Positions 1 through 10,325 of a DNA stretch of 64,000 nt are shown in pieces. The stretch is taken from the NCBI RefSeq assembly GCF_003589595.1, contig NW_020653200.1, forward strand, positions 482,268 through 546,267. The letters are read 5' to 3'. A program made the translations under genes and the position numbers. The notes under the pieces were generated by a model. It was given only the letters and a program-made list of their open reading frames with translations, searched no databases and had not been told where the DNA came from. Source of the DNA: Hyposmocoma kahamanoa. Taxonomy: Eukaryota > Arthropoda > Insecta > Lepidoptera > Cosmopterigidae. Position 1 is the stretch's first letter. Each line of letters begins with the position of its first letter.

Positions 1-1270
1 TTGAAACGATAGGGATTGTCAATTTCAATACAGAAAATAACATTTCCTTAAATGTGAAAAGAGGAATAAAATGTAAAATGGAACTTATTCATACTAAAGT
101 CTACTAGATTTTATGTTTCTGAGTAATTATACATGTAGCAGTTGGCCGCTGACAGCCTTGTCTATGCCACGGCTCTGCCAAGTGGAGGGAAAGTACCTTA
201 AATACCGATACCGATAGACAATTTTACTTAAAAAATACGTCATTTTGATTTTGCAAACAATTCCAACTGCATTCAAAGATATTTTTAAATAATCGCCTGT
301 CGAACCCGCCAAATGTGAAAACATTTGGCGGGTTCGAAAAGCACCTGTAATTTTACTATGCTGATCGAGAGCCTCAATCGTAACGTTTGTGTTCTAATCT
401 ATAACATAGCATCTTAAATAAAAGGAAGACCACGAAATTTAACATTTAATTTGAAATTTTGTTCAGGAAAATAAATAGCACAATGTTCTACATTTTTAAT
501 TCGGCGTTGCAATAAATTAAGTTCGTGTTCTGCATTGAATTATAACAAAAACATTTGGCATTGACCCTTTGGCTTCACAACTTTCGTGATCATATCTTTA
601 TGTGCTGTTCAACTTCGAGATCATAATAGAAGATTCGAGATTTACTTGAGCAATGGCGAACTAGGCGCATTTATTTTCCTCTCTCTGGAGCTTGCAGCGA
701 TAATATACACGGCGTGATTGAGACATTAATGTCGAAAGAAATAAATCCCTACATTGTGACGTTCACTAATAGACATTCGTGAAAAATCAGGGCTCATTGA
801 AAACCAGCGCCACAGTCAATTATGGCTGTGGCATAAGTTGAATGAAGTTCTTTTGCGTATTGCCACAACCGCACAAATGACAGTACAAAATTTGAAGGCG
901 TTATTTTTTGTTTTTTGCTTTTTGTGTGTTTTGTCCGATTTTACGTTGTTTTGGTTTTGTTTTTTGTATTTTTTATTTTGTTTATTAATACTTTTTATTT
1001 TTTTTGCTTGTCTAAGTTTTATCAATATTTTTTTTATCTTTGTGTTGTGACGTTGCAATAAGTGTCTATTCTATTCTCATTTTATTCTAAAAATGTCTCG
1101 CGAAAAGTACTTGAAACTAATTCAATACAATTCAAAATAGCGTACAATGACACGCTAGCTGGAATTTAAAATGCACTGTCATTCAAAATATTATACAGAC
1201 GATCGTAATCTCATAAAAATATTGTTAAACGTGTGATAAAATCAAACCGACTATAAAATAAAAAATAAAA
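1..1270. other. No gene seen
   Basis: AT-rich sequence with no supportable coding region. It holds a short perfect hairpin at 300-337 and a T-rich tract at 900-1050 whose open frames are compositional artefacts. Confidence 0.5.
300..337. repeat. Perfect 17-bp-arm hairpin
   Basis: The left arm TCGAACCCGCCAAATGT (300-316) pairs exactly with 321-337 across a GAAA loop. It resembles the hairpin at 2457-2500 in carrying a TTTGGCG...GTTCGAA core. Confidence 0.8.
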
Positions 1271-1274
1271 TGAG

Positions 1275-1530
1275 AGAAATTATTGTACGTACGTACTTAT
1301 CATCACGCCTGTTTTCCACCGGGGTAGGTAGAGACCATGGACCTCCACCTACTACGCTCCTGACAAACCTCCTTCGCCTCCTCCACTCCCATCCGTCTCT
1401 TCATACACGCTTGTTTATTCTTAATATTTTTAACCCGGCCTTTTTTAAGGACACCCTATTACATGTTAAAAACCATTTGCTTACATGTGAAATAAAACTA
1501 TTTTTGCAGATCTAAAAACGCATATGTTTA
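1275..1530. repeat. Dispersed-repeat-like segment (low confidence)
   Basis: A C-rich stretch (ccaccggggtaggtagagac, then cctccttcgcctcctccact) unlike its AT-rich surroundings, followed by gcagatctaaaaacgcatat. The latter resembles tails at 7442, 51425, 56070 and 61005. I recognise the style as a lepidopteran transposon remnant but cannot assign it. Confidence 0.35.
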
Positions 1531-1587
1531 TTTTTAAGACACAAAAAAAACACGTACCGAGCTTTGTACAGGTCACATAGTCATGAC

Positions 1588-1768
1588 TACACGCCAGTCC
1601 ATAACACTCAGAGCCTTAAATTTCAAAGATCCGAGGGGCACTGCCACTGCACCCGTCACCCTGAGACGTAAGTTGACAAGTTTCACGTGCCTGTAATTTC
1701 ACCGGCACCCTTCAAGACCGGAACACAGTAGTGCTGACACTACAATGCTTGGCGGCAGAAATAGATAA
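1588..1768 (-). repeat. Abundant poly(A)-tailed repeat Z, copy 1 (partial)
   Basis: Contains the family blocks cactcagagc, gcactgccactgc, ctgagacgtaagttgacaag, cctgtaatttcacc and cttggcggcagaaatag. In the sense direction (the minus strand here) the family begins near GTAGAGCTCC, ends in an A-rich tail after CACTTGATATTATA and is 200-300 bp long. Confidence 0.8.
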
Positions 1769-1848
1769 TTTATAAGTCATCAAAACACCCTATTCTGTAG
1801 TACAGTTACAAAAAGAACAATGCCCAAGTTCCATAACTATTTTAAATA

Positions 1849-2062
1849 GCAATAGAACTCCTTGTGAAAGAGTTTGTCCAGGGAAGTACTGCCACCATAC
1901 CTATTTCTGCCCTCAAGCAGTAAGTTCTCAACTTGTGTTTCAGGGTGTCGGGCGCAATAACAGTGCACCTCAGAGCTTTGTGAGCACTGCTCAAGCTGCA
2001 AGCTCTGAGTAGCACTGCAACTGTTAGGGACTGGCACACGACTTGTTCGTTCCATCACTTAG
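1849..2062 (+). repeat. Repeat Z, copy 2
   Basis: Diverged copy with ccttgtgaaagagtttgtcc, gaagtactgccacc, agcactgcaactgtta and cgacttgttcgttcc. It is opposite in orientation to copy 1, 80 bp away, and abuts the mariner relic. Confidence 0.75.
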
Positions 2063-2292
2063 TACATAGGGCGCACTATAAGTTTCCGGAACTGGCCACT
2101 TACATAAACAATATTTGAAAAGTAATTATAACATTTGAAAATGGAACTCTTTGGCTGTAGAATATAGTTTGTTTCATCTGACTGTCACTTGTTTTGTACA
2201 TTGTGGCGTCATTTTAGAAATTGGTTATTTACATCAGCATGGACTTAACTCGTGACAATTTTCGTAGTATGATTTTCTACGTACGACTTTAA

Positions 2293-2430
2293 GGGTCGTA
2301 TTCCAGAACTCTACTCAATGCTCAAGTCAGGATTGCACTGGAAACACAAGCATTGGAAATACGACCCTAATGGCAGGGACTTGAATATGATTTCGAGTGC
2401 TTTAAACTATACTCAAATCCAGACTTTGAG
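2293..2430. mobile_element. Harbinger-like MITE fragment inside the mariner
   Basis: Starts TAA then GGGTCGTATTCCAGAACTCT, identical to the end of the element at 63045-63214. A second GGGTCGTATTTCCA-type end is at about 2350-2369. It interrupts the mariner transposase after FRSMIFY, so it inserted later. Confidence 0.7.
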
Positions 2431-2456
2431 TTTGAGTTTTGAGTGAGCTTCGCTCG

Positions 2457-2516
2457 GGTTCGAACTGCTTTTGGCGTCATCGCCAAAAGCAGTTCGAACC
2501 GCCAAAAGCAGTTCGA
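2457..2516. repeat. Hairpin with 20-bp arms plus a third arm copy
   Basis: The arm GGTTCGAACTGCTTTTGGCG (2457-2476) pairs perfectly with 2481-2500 across TCAT. A third copy of the right arm follows at 2500-2516. It sits within the block interrupting the mariner transposase. Confidence 0.8.
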
Positions 2517-3732
2517 GCTCCATGCAAGACGACTATTTATAGAACTGATTTGCAGAATTCAAATGCGCTCTTGTGAATCTCAGTGACGAATTTCGTGATG
2601 GTCGCCGATCCACTGCTGTGAACAACAAAAACATTGATGCTGTGCGCCGTATGATCAAAACAGACGGGCATGTGACATACCATGAGATTCGAGTATCTTG
2701 AGGCATAGGCATGAGTCAAATATAATCAATACTCATAAACATTTAGGTGTAAAAAAGCTGTGCTCTCAGTGGATCCCACACAATTTGACTGAGGCTCAAA
2801 AAACGGATCGCGTCACTTGGTACAATGCCATGCATACCAGATTCAACGAAGGGGCGTCAAATTTGGTGTGAGACGTAGTAACAGGTGACGAAATGTGGAT
2901 TTATAGTTACGATCCCAAAACAAAGCAGTAATCGAGCGTAGCCGAGCGTCTTTCGAGATGAGCCGAAATCAACCAAAGTGGCGCGCATGCAAAGTGCCTC
3001 TAAGCGGATGATTGCTTCTTTTTTTTAATAAAACTGGACACGTGGCTACTGTTGCTTTGGAGAATCGTTGTACCGTGAATAGTGATTGGTATACGATCAT
3101 TTGTTTGCAGGAAGTTATTAACAAATTCCGTAAAAATAACCGTAAACGCCGCATCGTCTTGCACCACGACAATGCCAGTACTCACACGGCCAGACAAACA
3201 AATGAATTTTTTGAGGTGAACAACGTTGACCTTATGAGCCATCTCGGGTACAGTCCCGACCTGGCACCTTGTGACTTTTATTTATTTCCAAAAATTAAGC
3301 ACCAGTTGCGCAGTCAACGATTTTCATCACCTGAAGAGGCTGTCGAAGAGTATGAAAAATATGTTTCAGGGATTGTCACACAGGAGTGGCATGAACGTTT
3401 TCAAAATTGGTTCATTCGTATGAAAAACTGCATTAACGCTAACGGAGAATATTTTGAGAAACAATAGATTCATTTCTGACCATTTATAGTATTTGTTTCT
3501 TATTCATTCCGGAAACTTATAGTGCGCGTCACATATTATAAAAAAAACACTTTCTTTACAATTACAAGAGGTATGAGGTAACAGAATGCAAGCACAGACA
3601 TTAGTACCCTTTGCAAACAGATTAGGGTGCACTGTAAATAGAACTTTGCATGTACCATGGTCTGTTCTAGGCGGGCGCCTTTATTGACTAAAGGACTGAA
3701 CTTAGGCTGCAAAACAAACATTACAAGGAATA

Positions 3733-4124
3733 GCCGATCATGGTATTTACTAACACGAGGAAGCGTAATTAATCTAGGTACGTAACAGCAAACGTTGTGA
3801 CCGCAAATAGAGCCAGGATTTTACGATAATTGAAGAGCCGTGTCGTAGGTACTCCGTAATGAATGATAGTTAGCAATGTAGGTGCTTATTTATTTATTTT
3901 TTTATAATATCAAATGGCGGGACGAACAAGTCGGGAGCCTTTAAATCGCAAAGACTTGAGGGGCACTGCCACTGCACCCATCACCCTGAGGCATAAGTTA
4001 ACAAGTCACATGTGCCTGTAATTTCACCAGGACTTTTACCCTTCAAAACCGGAACACAGTAATGCTGGCATTACTGCTTGGCGGCAGACATAAGTAGGGT
4101 AGCAGTACTTCCCTGGACTGAACT
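3733..4124. repeat. Local duplicate A, including repeat Z copy 3
   Basis: From agccgatcatggtatttact through the end of a repeat Z copy (3894-4124, sense on the minus strand), this segment is repeated at 7864-8288 in the same orientation. The shared 160-bp lead-in is not part of other Z copies. Confidence 0.85.
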
Positions 4125-4128
4125 CTAA

Positions 4129-4275
4129 GTCAAAGTCAAAGATTATTTATTCCATAGGTAAAATAAATTTACACTTGAAAACGTCAAATTTAAGCTACTG
4201 CTTGTTCACTACGCTGACCTCTCTGAGAAGAACGAGCAAGAAACTCTAGGGATTGCTCTTTTCAAATAAACTTAC
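4129..4275. repeat. Dispersed repeat, also at 16005-16125
   Basis: Shares with 16005-16125 the blocks agtcaaagtcaaa, tatttattccatagg, cttgaaaacgtca, ctgagaagaa and caagaaact. I recognise this as a common lepidopteran interspersed repeat; its class is uncertain. Confidence 0.6.
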
Positions 4276-4549
4276 ATGCTATGGAATACACTTTGAATCA
4301 AATTTGTGTGGATTCTGGAGCCGTTAGCGTATTTGTGTGGACGCTTTCACAAGGAGCTCTACTGCTTGTCGAGACTTGAATTATGGACACAGTTTCAACA
4401 ACCTATATTAGTATTTTGAATACAGGTCTTAGTTACATTGGTCTTGCTTTTGACGAGGAGATCCGGGATCGATTTTCGGTAGGACCAATTTAGCAAACAA
4501 GTTTTAATAATGTTCTCGGCAATGCACCAGAGTTAATTTCAATGCTGTT

Positions 4550-4930
4550 TAAGGGCGCGATCCCATTATGTTGCAACGTTTTATTTATCGTTGAACGACT
4601 GTCGTGTCTAGCTGTTCCCATTAGATCGTGACGACAATTTGTCGGTTCACGGCAACCGCCTTGTCGTTTCATGACATGTCGTGACATGAATTGTTTGAAG
4701 CTGCGATTATCTGTCGTCACATTCTTATCGTTACGTTTTATTTATTGTCTGACGGCTGTCCTTCTGGCACTTCCCATCGTCACGACAGTCTGTCGTCGCA
4801 ACGTCAAAAAAGTCGTGAACGACAGTTAATCGCGTAGTTCTATATGGGAACAACTTCTTTTAAATATACAAGACACTACATTTTGAAACTGCACGCCTAT
4901 CTGTCGTAACGATATAATGGGAGCATATCA
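4550..4930. mobile_element. Inverted-repeat element with TGTCGT/ACGACA motif array
   Basis: The left end gatcccattatgttgcaacg resembles the reverse complement of the right end (gctcccattatatcgttacg). Between them are nine copies of TGTCGT or its complement, and internal copies of the TCCCAT...CGACA unit at 4615 and 4771. This looks like a non-autonomous DNA transposon with subterminal transposase-binding repeats. There is no coding capacity and I did not find a convincing target duplication. Confidence 0.55.
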
Positions 4931-5193
4931 GGGATGCTAGTCTCACTAGACGTGAGTGCATTGCTCCAATACAGAACATGCAGCATTTTCTGTTGCCCCT
5001 TGTGCCCTAATACCTATCTGTACGAAAGAAGATCACTACGCAGATAGCGCAGTCAAGAAAGCAACATACTATTCAAAGTAAAAAAAATAAAATATAGTCA
5101 TCAAATAAAAAAACATCGATACGGTAAGAAGAAGAGGTCTCGTGAAAGTTCATTATGCTATTTACAATTTAGTTCCACAAATTTACACAACTT

Positions 5194-5393
5194 ACTGCCT
5201 CCGTGGCGGAACGGTTACCCTGCCGGACTGCCACGCCGAGGTCCCGGGTTCGATTCCCGGGCCGGGAGAAATGTTTGTATGCCCTACATTTGTTTCTCTC
5301 GTGTGTCCATGTGTGTGTCCATGGCACCCGCGACACAGGGTTTCCCTAGTGCGGGGCTATGTTGAATGTGTGCGTTATTATCCCCAAGATTGA
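5194..5393 (+). mobile_element. tRNA-derived SINE, family 1
   Basis: A head with A-box-like gtggcggaacggtta and B box GGTTCGATTCC, then a non-tRNA tail with ccatggcacccgcgacacag and ggtttccctagtgcgg. Related copies lie at 23036/23455, 34141, 53846 and 57948. Confidence 0.8.
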
Positions 5394-7330
5394 CTTAACA
5401 GCTCCAAAACTCGGTATTAATTGTAGGTAAGATAGGTAGGTAATGCTAAAGTCATCGGCATCTTCAGTGACATATTTTAACCGCCGTTTATGTATCAACA
5501 AGCGGAAATTTTGATAACTCTCCAGTGATATGTCATAATAATCAAGTAATCGTTGATGTGCACTCAAGTGATAATTATTAATATAGAGATAAATTTTAAT
5601 ATTAATTTTGTTGTAACAAAAATTCAGTACTCAGAACACGTTTCCGATGATCGTTGAAAAAAACTGTACAATATTATTAAACTACTTATAGTAATAACTT
5701 TATGGTAAATATACAAAAATAGGTACAAAGTTATGCTTAGCTCCCAAACTAGGATTCCCTGTAATGTAGCCAGATCTTATGTCCTTCACGTATGATGCCT
5801 ATAAAAACTGGTATATACTTTAAAATATTTACTGGTCGTTAAACGCCTAGACTCATTATTACACGACAGGGTTTAAAATAATTGACTAGACGTTACAATG
5901 GTTTTTAAAACATACTAACCCTTACCCCGAGACAAAAACAACCACGCTACTTATCGATTCCAAGATCGAAACGTCAGTCAACATTCAATTATTATTAAAT
6001 AATCAATAATATAGACTCTGTTTTCATCATCATAAAGTTATATGTGCTTGAAAAACCTTACATGCTTTAAAACAAATAATTAATATGCCTATTACAATAA
6101 AAATTATAAAACATATTAAAGCTCTTTGATGATACTTATAACCCAAGGAAACGGTTTACATTGAGTTACTCACAGTATTTATTTTATTTTCTTTTATTTT
6201 ATTGGATAAGGTACAGCAACAGATTACTGATCAGAATACACATTAACAAAACTATTCTACATGAATGAATGTAAACCTGTAATCCAATCATAGCTATACA
6301 CAACACTTCATTAAAAACAGTGGACATTTAATACCTAGAAGAAATTATTTAATTATGCTTAACAAATAAAAAAAGAGAATAAAAGATATAAAAAACATAA
6401 AGCTGACGTAAAGAAATTGAGGTGGTGGATTCTTCTAAAACTGTTTGTGGCAGAGAATTGGTAAGTAAATTCACATTGAAGAAAAAAATAAAACATATAT
6501 TCCTTGATAGCATGTAAATTTAGTAAAATCTTCACTGGTTTTGTTAAATGAACTCATACTAGATATATTATAGTTTTGTGAGTGTGAGTGTAACCGCGCC
6601 AACAAACCGCTTTCGCAGTTTCGCAATTGTATTATGTTCTCTTGCATGCCTTGTTTGTATGAAACAAATAAAATAAAAAAATAGGTAAATAAAAACAAAA
6701 CAAACCCTCACTTGCAAAATCCGTAATTGTTGTGAAGCGACAGTTATTCAAGCAAGAAATAAATTACCACTGTATTTACTTCCTCGCAAATGTAATGAAA
6801 AATATTGTATGTAGAATGGGTGGTAAAGAAAAAGTTTATTTACCGCTCTTAATGCACAATGTGCTGTGTGTTACTCAAACAAATTTTGTATTAATGTACA
6901 CTACGACACAGTGGCATGTCAATAATGACCAATGTGGGACATTATTCCGTATAACGAAATAATTTCCCATACTCACCGCAAACCTCGTAGATAACCGCTA
7001 ATATCATTTTGCACGCAAATCACAAACGAATATTCAAACGTGGATTGCATTGTTGTATGTTAGGCTTTGAAACTGATGGAGAAAGGAAATGATGTCCATT
7101 CGCAATAATGATACTTAGATAACTAAAATGTGCTGTGTAACGTATCGCTTAAAAATGATGGCAGAATTACAAAATATAATTATAAGAAGGAAGAATTGTT
7201 GATGGATAAGGGTCCTTACATCTATAATGCAAGAAGAGAATCTGCCACAAGTACATTGACATATTTTTTTCATTTACAAGAGTATATAGATATAGGTCAA
7301 TAAAAATATAATAATAATATAATAATTCTG
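5394..7330. other. No gene seen
   Basis: AT-rich sequence without a supportable gene; open frames here are short and compositionally biased. I see no clear transposon ends. Confidence 0.45.
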
Positions 7331-7761
7331 TCTTTGTTCGATATTACTTTTGTACGCTCATTTTTATTTTCTACAGCAGTTCTTCATACACAGAATTCCG
7401 AAGTCAAATACTCCTTCTAGGACACGTCAAAGGGAAATTAAATTATTTTTCGGATCTAAACAGCGTATACCTATTTTTTTTTTTTTCAAATTGGAGTTTA
7501 AATCGCTGTTGTGTTTGTACGAGATCGTAATTGTGTATGATCTCCACAAGACTGATCCGCCGAAGAGCTTCTTCCAATAATAAAGCCTTTGTTGCTGCCT
7601 AATCGTTGGCGTTTTCGATCGGAGCTAACCGTACGTACAACGTACTTACATCGAAACCACTTAATAATAAATACAGTGCTTACTTTGCGTGTCACGGTGT
7701 CAACAGTACCTACTTGAATTTCCACATATTTAAACTCAGTCCGGCTTTTTTGCTTTGCTAA

Positions 7762-7845
7762 GGTCGTGTCAATTACCTCGCGGAAAACTTCGAAAATCCT
7801 AGAAAAATGCGTTATTTTGCTACTTTGGACTGCAAAAATCGAGCA
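7762..7845 (-). repeat. Dispersed repeat shared with 22860-22942
   Basis: The reverse complement reads attttcg...gttttccgcgaggtaattgacacgac. It aligns over about 80 bp with 22860-22942, where the same blocks read gtagtaaaataaggcatttt and gttttgcgcgaaatagttga. Confidence 0.6.
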
Positions 7846-7863
7846 CACGTATTTTTTAAACTT

Positions 7864-8288
7864 TAGCCGATCATGGTATTTAGTAACACGAGGAAGCGTA
7901 TTTAATCTAGGTACGTAACAGCAAACGTTGCAAATAGAGCCTGGATTTTGCGATAATTGAAGAGCCGTGTCATAGGTACTCCATAATGAATGATAGTTGG
8001 CAGTATAGGTGCTTTTTTATATTTTTTTATAATATCAAGTGACAGGACGAACAAGTCGTGCGCCTGATGGTAAGCTACACACCTGTCCATAACAGTTGCA
8101 GTGCCACTCAGATCTTTAAATTGCAAAGATCTGAGACATAAGTTGACAAGTCCCATGTGCCTGTAATTTCACCAGCTGCCTTACCCTTCAAAACCCGAAC
8201 GCAGTAACGCTGTTTGGCGGCAGAAATAGGTAAGGTGGCACTACGTCTCTGGACGAACTCTTTCACAAGGAGCTCTACAGTTGCTATT
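7864..8288. repeat. Local duplicate B, including repeat Z copy 4
   Basis: Second copy of the segment at 3733-4124, same orientation, about 4.1 kb downstream. It differs by small indels: cgttgtgaccgcaaatagag in A has lost several bases here. The Z copy lacks an internal block. Confidence 0.85.
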
Positions 8289-8761
8289 TTTATACATTTT
8301 TATTTACTTATATAATGTTTATACAACAAAACCACGTCATGCTTAACAGTTAAGATTTAAAATGAACTCTATGCCGAGTACGATAAGAACAAGCTTGATT
8401 GTACTCAGAAACAAAAAAAAATTAACTCTATCCGCCTCGTCCCCATCTCGGCGTAGCGTTAAAGATCTTTGGGTGTCTATATCATCTGGAAATTCTTATG
8501 ACGTGTTAAGTATATATCCCTCCTATAGGTACTGCGACTTTTCTGGAAAAATATTTGGATTCCTTAAGTAACATTATTAGCATCTATTGATAATAGTAAC
8601 GTTCTCCTTTTTAGAGATTTTAATCTTCCTCGAGTAACATGGATTAGCCATCCATTATGTCCTGCTTAATGTTAGTATCATCAGGACCATCCACATCTTG
8701 ACCTGCACTCGTTACTGACTTTATGGCGCTACATAACCTGTCACAAAATAATACTTCTTTT

Positions 8762-9034
8762 ATAATTATTAATACAAAAATCGAACACTCAGAAAAAACA
8801 CTCAGAAAAAATTCCAACGAATAATAATTCGTGAGGTCCGTTGCTTCGTTCCGTGGCTTAGTTGGTATAGCGTCTGGCACGGTATGCAAGAAGACGTCGG
8901 TTCGAATCCGACAGGCTCGAAGGAATTTTTTCTGTGTTTTTTGAGTGTTCGATCTTTGTATTAATAATTATAACAAACTAGTGGAATAATTTCACAAAAA
9001 ATTATTTGAATATCAATTCAATAAAAATTTAATT
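8762..9034 (+). mobile_element. tRNA-derived SINE, family 2, palindromic copy
   Basis: The tRNA-like head at 8850-8930 has A box TGGCTTAGTTGG and B box GGTTCGAATCC. A direct repeat AATACTTCTTTT flanks it at 8750-8761 and 9035-9046, the target-site duplication. The tail appears on both sides of the head in opposite orientation (tcgaacactcagaaaaaa before, ttttttgagtgttcga after). Confidence 0.82.
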
Positions 9035-9289
9035 AATACTTCTTTTAATTATGAAAATCGACTGTTCGACTTATTTTTTTTTCACATAGATTTATCTTAA
9101 CTTATGATAGGTATGTAGTATTATTATCAAAAGCAGTTGGTCGACATCGTGCTCTTCTCTTCAATTAGGGATCCTACTGGTCACAATCTATCCAAGCTCC
9201 CTATTAAAAAATACAATTTTTATGTTTATTTTTTATTTACTCTTCTTCTTCTCAGCATATTACAGATTCCACTGTTAGATATATGCCTC

Positions 9290-9570
9290 CTGATATGATT
9301 TCCATAGCCCTCGGTTTGCGGCGATCCTGTCCTAGGCCGGCCCTGCCATCTTTTTAATTTCGTCAGACTTCGTTTTCGCAAACGGAATCTCCAGAAAACA
9401 TCGACATCGTAACCTAGGTTATGATGCCAGAACAGATCTCTTCGGCTCCATCGGTCGTCGTCTCTGCGACGTACGTGTCCAGCCCATTTTCACTTACGTA
9501 CGTGCAAGTCGATGGCTTTGGGGCAAAACCGTATTGCCTTATTTCGTATGTTATCGCGAAATTTGTATGT
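9290..9570 (-). pseudogene. RTE-like LINE ORF fragment
   Basis: The minus strand reads KWAGHVRRRDDDRWSRR, then a run ending in WQGRPRTG. This corresponds to the conserved WAGH-R-DRW-GRP block near the C-terminus of RTE-type reverse transcriptase ORFs. It is short and frame-broken. Confidence 0.6.
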
Positions 9571-10150
9571 TATGGATTACAAATTATTTAATGCTGTCTT
9601 AGATTCTATTTGCTAGGAAAATCTAGATGTAAATATACTGTAAATACAGGTCTCGATTTTTTAGAAAATATAGTTAATATATATTATGAACTATTATTTG
9701 ATATTATTGACATATGTGTTCCTAAAACTGTGGCAAAGTCAAAAAGATTTCCCATTTGGTATTCTCAAAATTTAATAATGATTATTAAAGAGAAGAAAAA
9801 GTATGGAGCTAACTTTCGCTCTAGGCCACAGTCACTGAGGATTATATACACAGCAATAAAAATACATTTCAGTCATTAATAAGACCTGCAAAATTCTAAT
9901 CTAAAAACCACAGCACACCGATGCTATTAAAGCAACTACTACCAACCAAAAATTGCATAAGTGTTTTGCATCATCTGTTCTGTCCAGAGAGATCAAATGT
10001 CAGAGTGTCCTTCAGGCGCAATATTTTAATACATCTTTGTCGGAGCGATCCGTTGCACGAAAGGTGATAATTATATTATATCCGGTTCACGTTATCTTCG
10101 AGTTACTATATATATATATGTATGTCTCAAGTAGAAAACACTATGCACGG

Positions 10151-10325
10151 TACTTTATTATCATTATTTCCTTTATGGCGTTTATTTTTGGAGGCAAGCA
10201 CAAAAGTGACACACATTGACAGATGAGATCTGCCGCCGTTAGTTGAAAGGGCGCTGTCAATGTCTGTCACTTTTGTGCTTGACTCCAAAAATAACCGCCA
10301 TAAAATAAGTAATAATAATAAACTA
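10151..10325. mobile_element. Foldback/MITE-like inverted repeat, about 68-bp arms
   Basis: 10151-10218 and 10258-10325 are near-perfect reverse complements. Both contain tttttggag-caagcacaaaag and gtgaca-acattgaca, separated by about 35 bp. There is no coding content. Confidence 0.85.

Larger units (their letters stand above)
2239..3467 (+). pseudogene. Mariner transposase pseudogene
   Basis: The longest intact part (3012-3467) gives about 151 residues from FFNKTGHVATVALENR to INANGEYFEKQ, the C-terminus of a mariner transposase. Upstream parts at 2546-2940 (HLGVKKLCSQWIPHNLTEAQ; VVTGDEMWIYSYDPKTKQ) carry in-frame stops. The open frame starting at 3012 is a remnant, not a gene. Confidence 0.88.
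2071..3527 (+). mobile_element. Decayed mariner transposon (DD34D) with nested insertions
   Basis: A 21-bp inverted repeat (GCGCACTATAAGTTTCCGGA plus one base) at 2071-2091 matches 3507-3527 exactly. Between the ends lies a broken mariner transposase. A start at 2239 reads MDLTRDNFRSMIFY and is then interrupted by foreign sequence (about 2290-2530). Reading resumes as FAEFKCALVNLSDEFRDGRR and continues through several stops. The D,D34D residues are legible: GDEMWIY, HHDNAS, and LAPCDF 34 residues later. Confidence 0.9.
8580..9890 (+). pseudogene. CR1/Jockey-like LINE fragment with SINE inserted
   Basis: Near 8610 the translation reads RDFNLPRVTW, the endonuclease motif (G)DFNLP..W. LSQNNTSF is then interrupted by a SINE and resumes NTSFNYENRLF after it. 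At 9610-9790 it reads IVNIYYELLFDIIDICVPKT and FPIWYSQNLIMIIKEKKKYG, the spacer seen in the LINE at 48523-49005. An unrelated RTE piece (9290-9570) lies within. Confidence 0.7.

Noticed and set aside
816..1058. 80-codon Lys/Asn/Gln-rich frame
   Set aside because: Produced by a T-rich/A-rich tract; the opposite strand is equally open and no domain is present.
3012..3467. 151-codon protein gene
   Set aside because: It is the C-terminal part of a mariner transposase with stops and insertions upstream.
5194..5275. Possible tRNA gene with a good B box
   Set aside because: The head does not fold into a full cloverleaf with paired acceptor arms, and the same sequence with a shared tail recurs at several places; it is a SINE.
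8848..8930. Possible tRNA gene (TGGCTTAGTTGG ... GGTTCGAATCC)
   Set aside because: Flanked by a target duplication, followed by a conserved non-tRNA tail and repeated at 13930; it is SINE family 2.
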